A stretch of DNA of 20,745 nucleotides, taken from positions 1-20,745 of the IMG/VR virus record IMGVR_UViG_3300043773_000511; one strand, 5' to 3'. Below are positions 1 through 6,648 of this stretch, piece by piece (position 1 is the first letter of the stretch; each line of letters begins with the position of its first letter). The notes beneath the pieces are model-generated. The model had not been told where the DNA came from. It searched no databases and saw only the letters and a program-made list of their open reading frames with translations. This DNA comes from a virus. The translations under genes and the position numbers were made by a program.

Positions 1-81
1 ATGGACTTGCATTGCCATCGGCCTTATCACGAACAGGAAAGGCCCATGATGCGTATTCTTGAAATCGCTGAGATGATCTGA
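1..81 (+). CDS. C-terminal end of an unidentified upstream protein (partial)
   Basis: Frame 1 is open from the window edge to a TGA at 79-81 and encodes about 26 residues ending in EIAEMI. The stop overlaps the next start (TGATG), the same coupling used between the following genes, which is the main reason to read this as the tail of a real gene. The reading frame probably began before the window, so the ATG at position 1 need not be the start. The fragment is too short to assign a function. Its position suggests it belongs to the sugar-phosphate module that follows. Confidence 0.5.
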   Translation: MDLHCHRPYHEQERPMMRILEIAEMI

Positions 82-1487
82 TGGCATTCATCTGCATATC
101 CGGCAGTTCGGGTGTGGGAAAGACCACGATATCGACTTTGATGCAGTCGGTATTGGGTGCGGAGAATTGCACCACTCTGAGCGGAGATGATCTACACAGA
201 TGGGAAAGAACAAGTCCCGTGTGGAAGATCAAAACTCACTTGGATCCAGAAGAGAACGACTTGGAGCGAGGCTATGCTGACATACGGGCTCTCATGGACG
301 GCAAAACCATCGAACGGAGAAAGTACAACCACGACACGGGAATATGGGATTCTCCAATTTTGGTTCAACCAAGGGAACATGTTCTGTACGAAGGGCTTCA
401 TGCCCTGTACCACATTCCGACCTATAGCCTTGCTGACCTGACGATCTTTGTTGATACGGATGATACGCTGAAGACCGAGTGGAAGGTGAAGCGAGATACG
501 AAGAAGAGGGGCTACACGGAAAGCCAAGTTCTTGAAACGATGAAGAGGCGAAAGAAGGACGAGGAATTGTACATCACGCCGCAGAAAGAGAGAGCGGATG
601 TGGTGGTGAAGTTCACGAAGGGAAGGGACGGATCGATATCGCTAGAGTACATCTCTGTGAACGGCAAGGGAATTGCATTGATGGACAGGATGAAGGAATT
701 CTACGATTCTCTTCGGGATTACATGAATCTCTGCAAGTGGATATCGCTTGATCCTTCCTTAGTACAGGGACCGGGAGGAAATGTTTCCGTGAAGTCAAAG
801 AGCGGAATCATTATCAAGTCATCAGGTGCGAGAATGTCCGATGTAAATCTACATCACGGATTCAGTCTTTGTGACATAGATGGGGACTTTCCTGAATTTC
901 AGTCGGAGGAGGAATACACGGAGTTCGTTCATCGTTCACGGAAAATGGGCAGCAGGCCATCTATGGAAACAGGATTCCATGTAGTGTTGCCCGAGCGAGT
1001 GGTAGTACATACGCATCCTATCCATCTCAATGCCATCCTTTGCAGCAAGGAGGCTAGGGGAACCATCAGGGACATCTTCCACGATCTTTCATACGATTTC
1101 ATTGAATACACAAGACCCGGCATGATGCTCACCAACAGGTTGATAGAAGACATGCCAGCGAACATCATATTTCTAGAGAACCACGGACTGATCGTGTGTT
1201 CCGAAAGCCCGCAGGAGGCATTGGAGACAACCGAAAGAATAAACAACCGATGCAAGAGATGGCTTGCTAATCATGTTGAGTCTTTCGTTGATCTTGAAGA
1301 TTGCAAGCAAGAATCTCTGCCACTTTTCCCCGATGCTGCCGTCTTGCCTGATGAAATGCGCTCAACCAACAACTACATACTTGGTCTGCTGAATGCAGCC
1401 TGTCTATCTCCGAATTACCTTTCGGAGGAAGAGGCAACGGCACTCAACTCAATGATTTCAGAAAAGTATAGGAAGGCTATAGCATGA
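81..1487 (+). CDS. Fused P-loop (uridine kinase/phosphoribulokinase-like) kinase and class II aldolase
   Basis: This 468-residue protein joins two enzymes. Residues 1-200 form a P-loop kinase of the uridine kinase/phosphoribulokinase type: Walker A GSSGVGKTT at 8-16, GDD at 35-37, YEGLHAL at 103-109, KRD..KRG around 138-144 and a YITPQ segment near 164-168 that is typical of the family. Residues 215-460 form a class II aldolase/adducin fold: a glycine-rich phosphate loop GPGGNVS at 230-236, SMETGFH at 294-300, the zinc-binding HTH at 310-312 and ENHGL at 366-370 with His368. Known families of this kind phosphorylate small sugars or polyols and cleave or epimerise ketose phosphates. The substrate cannot be read from sequence. 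The start follows the upstream stop directly, and the stop overlaps the nucleotidyltransferase start (ATGA), so the genes are translated together. A combined kinase-aldolase is unusual in a phage. Confidence 0.85.
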   Translation: MAFICISGSSGVGKTTISTLMQSVLGAENCTTLSGDDLHRWERTSPVWKIKTHLDPEENDLERGYADIRALMDGKTIERRKYNHDTGIWDSPILVQPREHVLYEGLHALYHIPTYSLADLTIFVDTDDTLKTEWKVKRDTKKRGYTESQVLETMKRRKKDEELYITPQKERADVVVKFTKGRDGSISLEYISVNGKGIALMDRMKEFYDSLRDYMNLCKWISLDPSLVQGPGGNVSVKSKSGIIIKSSGARMSDVNLHHGFSLCDIDGDFPEFQSEEEYTEFVHRSRKMGSRPSMETGFHVVLPERVVVHTHPIHLNAILCSKEARGTIRDIFHDLSYDFIEYTRPGMMLTNRLIEDMPANIIFLENHGLIVCSESPQEALETTERINNRCKRWLANHVESFVDLEDCKQESLPLFPDAAVLPDEMRSTNNYILGLLNAACLSPNYLSEEEATALNSMISEKYRKAIA

Positions 1488-2320
1488 AGATTGTGATTCC
1501 GATGGCAGGGACGGGGAATCGGTTCGTGGAAAAGGGTTATGCCGATCCCAAGCCGCTCATTCGTGTGAACGGCAAGCGCATTATCGATTACATTCTTGAT
1601 ATGTTCGACACGGAAAACGATGAGTTCGTCTTCATCTGTAATGATGTTCACTTGGCAACGACCAACATGGAGAAAATCCTTCGGGCAATCGTCAAGAATG
1701 CAACCATCATTTCGATGCCGCAGCACAAGTTGGGCCCGGTCTACACGGTTCAGGCTGCTTACGATCACATCAAGGATGACGAGGAAGTCATCATCTCGTA
1801 CTGCGATAACCCACATCTGTGGGATCGCAAGGACTTCGAAACCAAGATGCATGAGGGAGGATATGCCGGTTGCGTACTCACGCACACGGGATTCCATCCA
1901 CACACCCTTGCTCACACGAAGATGGCTTTCGTCAAGGGAAGCAACAATATCCTTGAGGAGATCAAGGAGAAGGCTTGCTACACGGACAATCCGATGGATG
2001 AACATGCATCCACGGGAGTCTATTACTTCAGCAAGGGTGCCTATATCAAGAAGTATTTTGACCAAGCAGTAGCCGAGAAGATACAGTACAACGGCGAGTT
2101 CTATGTTACGCTTGTCTACAATCTTCTCGTTCGTGATGGATTGAAGGTTGGATACTACGATACACCCTATGTCACGGTGTTTGGGACTCCAGAGGAAGTA
2201 GAGAATTTTGAGGCTTGGGCCACGATTCTCAAGGGAACGCAAGTGAAGAATGTCATCGATCTTGTGGCCTGCTATCAATATTGGAAGAAGTACCATGAGG
2301 AGGAAGCAACAGTACTATGA
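1484..2320 (+). CDS. Sugar-phosphate nucleotidyltransferase
   Basis: This 278-residue protein is an NTP-transferase of the glucose-1-phosphate cytidylyl/thymidylyltransferase type. It begins with the nucleotide-binding signature, here PMAGTGNRF at residues 6-14, followed by the substrate lysine in DPKPLI (21-26). A YCDNP segment with Asp108 is the probable metal-binding site. Near residue 170 the sequence MDEHASTGVYYF fits the sugar-binding part of the fold. Such enzymes join a sugar or polyol phosphate to CTP, UTP or dTTP and release pyrophosphate. Both ends overlap neighbours by four bases (ATGA). Together with the kinase-aldolase upstream and the phosphodiesterase downstream, this suggests a short pathway to a nucleotide-activated glycan precursor. 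Which nucleotide and which sugar are unknown. Confidence 0.85.
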   Translation: MKIVIPMAGTGNRFVEKGYADPKPLIRVNGKRIIDYILDMFDTENDEFVFICNDVHLATTNMEKILRAIVKNATIISMPQHKLGPVYTVQAAYDHIKDDEEVIISYCDNPHLWDRKDFETKMHEGGYAGCVLTHTGFHPHTLAHTKMAFVKGSNNILEEIKEKACYTDNPMDEHASTGVYYFSKGAYIKKYFDQAVAEKIQYNGEFYVTLVYNLLVRDGLKVGYYDTPYVTVFGTPEEVENFEAWATILKGTQVKNVIDLVACYQYWKKYHEEEATVL

Positions 2321-2787
2321 TCTACATTTCACACAGAGGAAATCTCAACGGCATCAAGCCTGAACTTGAGAATGCCCCAACCTACATCGATGAGTGCATC
2401 CATCGTGGCTTTGACTGTGAGATAGACCTACGGATGCGGGATGGTATGCCTCACTTGGGGCACGACACACCCGACTTTGTTGTTTCTGCCTCTTGGCTGA
2501 ACAATCGAAAGGACAGGCTATGGATTCATGTCAAGGAATACGAGGCTTTGGTGTGGCTGATGGAGAATTGCCCTGATTGTAAGTTTTTCTGCCACGAAAG
2601 TGATCGATACACATTGATAAGCAATGGATGGATATGGTCGCATGATTTGACAAATAAAATGACAGAGAAGTGCGTGGTTCCATTGCTTTCAAAAGAATCG
2701 ATAGAGGCGTATTCTCAAGAACCAACATTCGGTGCAGTCTGTTCGGATTTTGTGTTTGATTGCATGGAGAAGTTCGATCTGGACTGA
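2317..2787 (+). CDS. Short GDPD-like phosphodiesterase found with surface-glycan genes
   Basis: This 156-residue protein carries the front half of the glycerophosphodiester phosphodiesterase active site: HRGN at residues 6-9, E17/E19, EID at 35-37 and GHD at 48-50. A later FCHESD segment (91-96), followed by SNGWIWS, resembles from memory a small 'HRGN' family encoded in capsule and lipopolysaccharide loci. It is much shorter than standard GDPD enzymes (about 240-300 residues), but the ordered motifs and clean start and stop argue against truncation. It could hydrolyse a phosphodiester in a glycan or act on a precursor. The start overlaps the preceding stop (ATGA), so it is the last gene of the coupled module. 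The next gene has its own promoter 8 bases after this stop. Confidence 0.7.
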   Translation: MIYISHRGNLNGIKPELENAPTYIDECIHRGFDCEIDLRMRDGMPHLGHDTPDFVVSASWLNNRKDRLWIHVKEYEALVWLMENCPDCKFFCHESDRYTLISNGWIWSHDLTNKMTEKCVVPLLSKESIEAYSQEPTFGAVCSDFVFDCMEKFDLD

Positions 2788-2794
2788 ACCTGTC

Positions 2795-2822
2795 TTGACT
2801 TCGGTGTTGGGTGCTGTATACT
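2795..2822 (+). promoter_or_regulatory. Sigma70-like promoter for the helicase gene, leaderless geometry
   Basis: TTGACT at 2795-2800 and TATACT at 2817-2822 are separated by exactly 16 bases. Both hexamers are close to the bacterial vegetative consensus. Only seven bases lie between the -10 box and the helicase ATG at 2830, so a normal start of transcription would fall at about 2829. No Shine-Dalgarno sequence precedes the ATG. The same arrangement recurs at 4248-4275 and 14819-14846. Confidence 0.75.
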
Positions 2823-2829
2823 TTGCCCA

Positions 2830-4251
2830 ATGACTTCTGATCGAATCGAAACCCTTGTACTTCGTTCGCTGATTCACGATGATGAGTTCGCTCGTCGGGC
2901 TTTGCCGTTCATCAAGCCCGAGTACTTCATGGATCGAAACGAGAAGGTGGTCTATGAAACCATCCACTCGTTCATCACTACCTATAACAAGACTCCTACC
3001 GCAGAATCACTCTGCATCGACCTATCGAACCGTGATGGACTTTCCGAAGAAGAGTTCAAGCAGGCAAAGAAGGTAATCGAAGAGATCGCGGAGTACAACA
3101 AGCCCGACACAGACTGGCTTGTCAAAAGCACCGAGAAGTTCTGCCGGGACAAGGCCATCTACAATGCCATCATGGAGTCGATTCAGATCATCGATGGCAA
3201 GGGCAATAAGACACAGAACGCCATTCCCGAGATTCTATCTGATGCCTTGGCTGTTTCGTTCGACACACACATCGGCCATGACTTCATCGATGACCACAAC
3301 GAACGGTACGACTTCTACCACAAGATCGAACGGAAGATGCCGTTTGACCTTGAATACCTGAACAAGATCACTCAAGGAGGTGTACCGAGCAAGACACTCA
3401 ATGTCATCCTCGCGGGCACGGGTGTGGGCAAGAGCCTCTTCATGTGCCATCATGCCGCCCAATGCCTTATCGGTGGGAACAATGTCCTGTACATCACCTG
3501 TGAGATGGCAGAGGAGAGGATCGCAGAACGCATCGATGCCAATCTCATGGACATCTCCCTTGATGACCTGAAGAAGTTGCCCAAGGACATCTACACCCGA
3601 AAAATGCAGAGGATCATGTCCTCCACTTCATCGAAGTTGATCATCAAGGAGTATCCCACAGCAACGGCAAATGCTATGCACTTTGAACACCTGTTGGATG
3701 AACTGCGGCTGAAGAAGAACTTCAAGCCCGATATCGTGTTCATCGACTATCTCAACATCTGTGCATCAAGTCGCTTCAAGGCTAACTCCAATGTGAACTC
3801 CTACACTTATGTCAAGGCGATTGCCGAGGAACTTCGTGGCATGGCCGTCAAGTACGATGTTCCCATCTTCACGGCAACACAGACCAATCGCGAAGGGTTC
3901 GGAAACAGCGATGTGGAACTCACCAACACAAGCGAGTCCTTCGGTCTTCCCGCCACGGCTGACTTCATGGTTGCCCTGATTTCCACCGAGGAACTTGAGG
4001 AACTTGGACAGTTGATGGTAAAGCAGTTGAAGAATCGATATGGTGACCCGTCAAGTAACAGGCGATTCGTTGTCGGTGTTGACCGCAGCAAGATGAAGTT
4101 GTTTGATTTGGATGCCTCCGCACAGCAAGGCATTTCTAAAATGGGCGATGCCGAGAAGGACGAGGAGCAGGAACAGGGAGGATTCAGGACTTTCCGTCAG
4201 CGGATGGAGGACAAGTTTGTCAAGAAGAATAATTTCGATGACTGGTCTTGA
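2830..4251 (+). CDS. 41: Replicative DNA helicase, T4 gp41 / DnaB family
   Basis: This 473-residue protein (T4 gp41 is 475) is a RecA-fold hexameric helicase of the DnaB group. It moves 5'-3' on the lagging strand and works with the primase encoded at 14858. The N-terminal domain (residues 1-150) has the helical DnaB-like opening. Walker A is AGTGVGKS at 195-202, Walker B is DIVFIDYLN starting at 301, and an ATQTNREG segment matches the later conserved helicase motif. The C-terminus is charged and ends in NFDDWS, which could bind a loader or primase. The ATG at 2830 sits seven bases after a sigma70-like -10 box. An upstream start is excluded because no in-frame start precedes it in the promoter. 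The gene ends inside the -35 region of the next promoter. Confidence 0.93.
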   Translation: MTSDRIETLVLRSLIHDDEFARRALPFIKPEYFMDRNEKVVYETIHSFITTYNKTPTAESLCIDLSNRDGLSEEEFKQAKKVIEEIAEYNKPDTDWLVKSTEKFCRDKAIYNAIMESIQIIDGKGNKTQNAIPEILSDALAVSFDTHIGHDFIDDHNERYDFYHKIERKMPFDLEYLNKITQGGVPSKTLNVILAGTGVGKSLFMCHHAAQCLIGGNNVLYITCEMAEERIAERIDANLMDISLDDLKKLPKDIYTRKMQRIMSSTSSKLIIKEYPTATANAMHFEHLLDELRLKKNFKPDIVFIDYLNICASSRFKANSNVNSYTYVKAIAEELRGMAVKYDVPIFTATQTNREGFGNSDVELTNTSESFGLPATADFMVALISTEELEELGQLMVKQLKNRYGDPSSNRRFVVGVDRSKMKLFDLDASAQQGISKMGDAEKDEEQEQGGFRTFRQRMEDKFVKKNNFDDWS

Positions 4252-4275
4252 ACTTGTCAACATACAAGGTATACT
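4248..4275 (+). promoter_or_regulatory. Sigma70-like promoter for the 4283 gene, leaderless geometry
   Basis: TTGAAC at 4248-4253 and TATACT at 4270-4275 are spaced by 16 bases. The -35 box overlaps the helicase stop codon. The ATG at 4283 lies seven bases after the -10 box, the same distance as for the helicase, so the predicted transcript starts at about 4282. There is no Shine-Dalgarno site. Confidence 0.7.
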
Positions 4276-4282
4276 TTACACC

Positions 4283-4522
4283 ATGACATATCGCCTACAC
4301 ATTGACATTCCGATTGAAGCCTGCTCCGTGGAGGAGGCTCAAGAGAAGGCAAGAGGAATCCTGAATGAACTTTCGATTCGTGAAGATGCCCAAATGGGTC
4401 ATCTCGTTGAAGAGATCAATTACAGATTGGGTCATGACGATGATCGGCAGCGTTCGAATTATCTGGACATCGATACTAGAGGGCATTGCTCAAGCAAGAA
4501 GAGCAAAGTACGGTTCAGATAA
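4283..4522 (+). CDS. Small conserved-looking phage protein, function unknown
   Basis: A 79-residue protein beginning MTYRLHIDIP, with an acidic and helical middle (SVEEAQEKA) and a basic end (SSKKSKVRFR). The frame is open further upstream, but the ATG at 4283 is chosen because it sits at a fixed distance from a strong promoter that also overlaps the helicase stop. The N-terminal strand followed by a helix resembles other small T4-type phage proteins. I know no function for them. About 89 bases of its 3' end also encode the start of the zinc-ribbon protein in another frame. The short, charged tail could bind nucleic acid, but that is only a guess. Confidence 0.65.
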   Translation: MTYRLHIDIPIEACSVEEAQEKARGILNELSIREDAQMGHLVEEINYRLGHDDDRQRSNYLDIDTRGHCSSKKSKVRFR

Positions 4523-4787
4523 GTATCCCACCAACGGGCCGACTTGCCTGAATTGCGGCTGTGCCACGCTTCGAACATTGCGAGATCATCAGTTTGAGAT
4601 CGGAAGCAGGGAAAATGCACGGACAGAACCATTGGTCAAGGCAACCATCGTCTACAACCTTCCCGTATATCAATGCGTCAATGCCAAGTGTGGCTACTAC
4701 TACACCGATGAGGAGGCAATGCTCATAGTCGATCCAATCTACAAAGCCTTGCTGAAGCACATACAGAGAACCAAGTCACTTGAGTGA
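4434..4787 (+). CDS. Zinc-ribbon protein (YgiT/MqsA-like finger), start uncertain
   Basis: About 117 residues if it starts at ATG 4434 (ATG 4440 gives 115). The clear feature is a four-cysteine zinc site: CLNC at residues 38-41 and C-x4-C in QCVNAKCGYYY at 81-86, separated by a strand-rich segment (NLPVYQC). This looks like the YgiT-type finger seen in MqsA and in many small phage proteins. The open frame extends back to 4365, but those residues lie inside the 4283 gene. The overlap with that gene is unusually long (about 89 bases), and no good Shine-Dalgarno site is visible. A later non-ATG start or a frameshift product of the 4283 gene is therefore possible. It may be a DNA- or RNA-binding protein. 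The tRNA gene begins 8 bases after the stop. Confidence 0.65.
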   Translation: MTMIGSVRIIWTSILEGIAQARRAKYGSDKYPTNGPTCLNCGCATLRTLRDHQFEIGSRENARTEPLVKATIVYNLPVYQCVNAKCGYYYTDEEAMLIVDPIYKALLKHIQRTKSLE

Positions 4788-4795
4788 CACCGAAT

Positions 4796-4869
4796 GGGGC
4801 GAGGGGGTCTTTGGTTGGCCCAGGAGAGTTTATACCTCTCTGGCGCAGGTTCGAATCCTGATCGCCCTA
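4796..4869 (+). tRNA. tRNA-Ile (anticodon UAU), divergent
   Basis: A 74-base cloverleaf can be folded by hand. The acceptor stem is 4796-4802 with 4862-4868 (7 pairs, one G:U). The D stem GGGT/GCCC has a GG in its loop. The anticodon stem GAGAG/CTCTC is perfect, around loop TTTATAC at 4829-4835 (anticodon TAT, A at position 37). The variable loop has 4 bases. The T stem has four pairs plus one mismatch around TTCGAAT. The discriminator is A4869, and CCA is not encoded. Position 8 is G and position 14 is C instead of U and A, and there is one extra base between the D and anticodon stems, so a covariance score may be modest. The anticodon reads AUA. Confidence 0.75.
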
Positions 4870-4876
4870 CTTGACG

Positions 4877-4884
4877 GATAAATA
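4877..4884 (+). promoter_or_regulatory. T4-type late promoter GATAAATA
   Basis: The octamer GATAAATA followed by CC differs from the T4 late consensus TATAAATA only in its first base. In T4 the octamer spans -13 to -6, which would place the transcript start near 4890. That leaves about 15 bases of leader, with a good Shine-Dalgarno AAGGAG at 4893-4898 before the ATG at 4905. It begins eight bases after the tRNA end. Confidence 0.7.
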
Positions 4885-4904
4885 CCACCACAAAGGAGAT
4901 TGCC

Positions 4905-5294
4905 ATGCTTATTCCAAATACTGACTACATCATCATCGAAACCACCAAGGAAGAATTCGAGAAGCGAACTGACAGAAGCAACGCCAACTTCACCACGGAC
5001 ATGCTCTACAATGTCACGGGCCGAATCTATGCTGTGGGTGACAGCAAGTTCTCTGACAGCCCTGTGATGGGAGATGGACGGTCTTTCTCTTGGGCACGGA
5101 GGCCGGACGAGTTCCCGCTGAAGAACGGCGAGGAAGTCGTATGTGGTTCTTGGGAACACGCCACGGTCCATGAGGGAAAGCACTTGTTCCTCGTCCGCAA
5201 GGACACCGTGCTTGCTGTTTATCGTGAACGGGAACAGGTCGAAGCGACTTTGTTTGACACCGCAGAGGAACAGGAAGTCCAACTTAACGCTTGA
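4905..5294 (+). CDS. Putative GroES-like co-chaperonin (possible gp31 counterpart)
   Basis: A 129-residue protein whose order of segments fits the GroES fold. It has a first strand IPNTDYIIIE, a long polar stretch that could be the mobile loop (residues about 15-38), a GRIYAVGDSK turn near 40-50, then PLKNGEEVV and a final strand RKDTVLAVYRE. T4 gp31 replaces GroES so that the host GroEL chamber can fold the major capsid protein. A late promoter and a strong Shine-Dalgarno site precede this gene, which fits such a role. Sequence identity to GroES is low, and the assignment rests on strand pattern and size only. It could instead be an unrelated small beta-barrel. A terminator follows, so the gene forms its own transcription unit. 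Confidence 0.45.
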   Translation: MLIPNTDYIIIETTKEEFEKRTDRSNANFTTDMLYNVTGRIYAVGDSKFSDSPVMGDGRSFSWARRPDEFPLKNGEEVVCGSWEHATVHEGKHLFLVRKDTVLAVYREREQVEATLFDTAEEQEVQLNA

Positions 5295-5338
5295 AATTCA
5301 ATAAATGCACCCCGCCAGAGATAGCATCTCCGGCCCGA

Positions 5339-5368
5339 CAGCCCCCGCTAGCAGGGGGCTGTTTCTTT
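5339..5368 (+). terminator. Rho-independent terminator
   Basis: CAGCCCCC at 5339-5346 pairs perfectly with GGGGGCTG at 5354-5361 around the loop GCTAGCA, followed by TTTCTTT. It ends the 4905 transcript and isolates the next promoter at 5388. Confidence 0.9.
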
Positions 5369-5387
5369 AAATCAGGATGGGGGAAAG

Positions 5388-5395
5388 GATAAATA
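5388..5395 (+). promoter_or_regulatory. T4-type late promoter GATAAATA, leaderless geometry
   Basis: GATAAATA ends at 5395, exactly six bases before the ATG at 5401. By T4 late-promoter geometry transcription would start at 5401, the A of that ATG. A purine-rich GGGGGAAAGG at 5379-5388 would be a Shine-Dalgarno site for an in-frame ATG at 5395, but only on transcripts from further upstream. Confidence 0.65.
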
Positions 5396-5400
5396 TGACC

Positions 5401-6648
5401 ATGATAAGGACTTTCTCAAGCCTGATCGAAGAGCGGCAACCCGTCATGGAGGCGGTGCAGTCGCAGCATCTTGATCACCTTGAGGACTTGATCTTTTTGG
5501 ATGGAGGGGTAAAGAAAGCCACCGAAATCCTTAAGAATCTGGTGAAGTCCTTGGCTTCAGCCACCCCTACGGCAAAGATGGTCATCACCACGAAGTGGGA
5601 TGGGGCACCGGCAATAGTGGCAGGAATCCACCCGGCAACTAAGAAGTTCTTCGTGGCACTCAAGGGAGCAACCCTTTCTGCCAATCCCAAGATTTGCTAT
5701 ACACAGGCAGACATCAACCGGGAGTATGGAGACAAGGCGGAACTTGCATCCAAACTTTCAGTTTGCCTGAAGAACCTTCCCTCCGTGTTGCCTGCAAAGG
5801 GAATCTATCATGGGGACTTGCTCTTCACAGACAACAAGAAGATCGCCACAATTGACGGTACATCTATGGTGACTTTCCGACCAAACACGATCATGTATGC
5901 CGTTCCTGCTGACAGCCCAATGGGAGTGAAGATAAAGGCTGCAAAGATGGGAATCGTATTCCATACGCAGTACACGGGCACGGGCAAGGAACTCAAGGAT
6001 CTGTCCAAGTCTCCCCTTTCCTCGCTGCAAGGGTTCAAGCAGACAACTGCCGTATGGTTCACGGGTGCCACTTTGCCGTCCCCGCCATCAGGATCAACCT
6101 TCCTCACGGCAAGCAACGCCAAGCAGATAGTTGACCTTATTGGATTGATTGCGGCATCGGCAACCCAAGTCAACTCATTTCTCAAGATTGTGAAGAAGTC
6201 CCACGAAAAGGACATCTACGCAGAACTGATGCCCTTCATCAATTCGGGGGTTCGGGCAGGAATTTCAAAATACGATTCCGCCAAGTTGAAGGTGTTCATC
6301 GAAGGTAAATACAATGCAGCAATCGCGAAGTTGAAGACACAGACAAAGATAGCAGAGAAACAAAACGACAAGAAGAAGGCAATTGCCTTCATCGATGCAT
6401 ACGCAGGGCAGTTTGATCAGTTGTTCAAGGTTCACTCGTTGGTGTCGGAAGCAAAGATGGTGGTAATCAGCAAGTTGTCTGAAGTAAAGACGATAGGAAC
6501 ATACTTGCCAACCGCATCCGGCTTGAAGGCAACCAATCCCGAAGGATTCGTTGCCGTGTGTGGAAAGACTTGTTCAACCATCAAGTTGATAGACAGATTG
6601 GTGTTCGCAAACGCAAACATGAACATAACCAAGGATTGGAAGAAATGA
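5401..6648 (+). CDS. KWDG-motif protein, predicted ligase-like covalent nucleotidyltransferase (DUF6267-like)
   Basis: A 415-residue protein. Residues 64-71 read TKWDGAPA. K-x-D-G is motif I of DNA/RNA ligases and capping enzymes, where the lysine (here Lys65) takes up the nucleotide. Further segments fit the same fold: FFVALKG, GIYHGDLLF, a TFRPNTIMYAVP strand and the GIVFHTQYTG block. From memory this matches a family of unknown function common in T4-type phages (probably DUF6267). No activity is known to me. The first residues MIRTFSSLIEE resemble the T4 internal-protein capsid tag. ATG 5401 is chosen from the late-promoter distance. ATG 5395 (417 residues) is the alternative. The stop overlaps the next start (ATGA), linking it to the large fusion protein. 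An RNA or DNA end-modifying role is an inference. Confidence 0.75.
   Translation: MIRTFSSLIEERQPVMEAVQSQHLDHLEDLIFLDGGVKKATEILKNLVKSLASATPTAKMVITTKWDGAPAIVAGIHPATKKFFVALKGATLSANPKICYTQADINREYGDKAELASKLSVCLKNLPSVLPAKGIYHGDLLFTDNKKIATIDGTSMVTFRPNTIMYAVPADSPMGVKIKAAKMGIVFHTQYTGTGKELKDLSKSPLSSLQGFKQTTAVWFTGATLPSPPSGSTFLTASNAKQIVDLIGLIAASATQVNSFLKIVKKSHEKDIYAELMPFINSGVRAGISKYDSAKLKVFIEGKYNAAIAKLKTQTKIAEKQNDKKKAIAFIDAYAGQFDQLFKVHSLVSEAKMVVISKLSEVKTIGTYLPTASGLKATNPEGFVAVCGKTCSTIKLIDRLVFANANMNITKDWKK

Noticed and set aside
187-441. Short + strand frame inside the kinase domain
   Set aside because: It is a shifted frame of the P-loop kinase, with no motif or ribosome site.
1415-2296. Long open frame of 293 codons on the minus strand
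   Set aside because: It is antisense to the nucleotidyltransferase, whose motifs and ATGA couplings on the + strand are clear. The minus-strand product has no recognisable motif.
6558-6644. Upstream extension of the large fusion protein
   Set aside because: It overlaps the KWDG gene by 90 bases. ATG 6645 gives the usual ATGA overlap and a MKTFSEA start like other proteins here.
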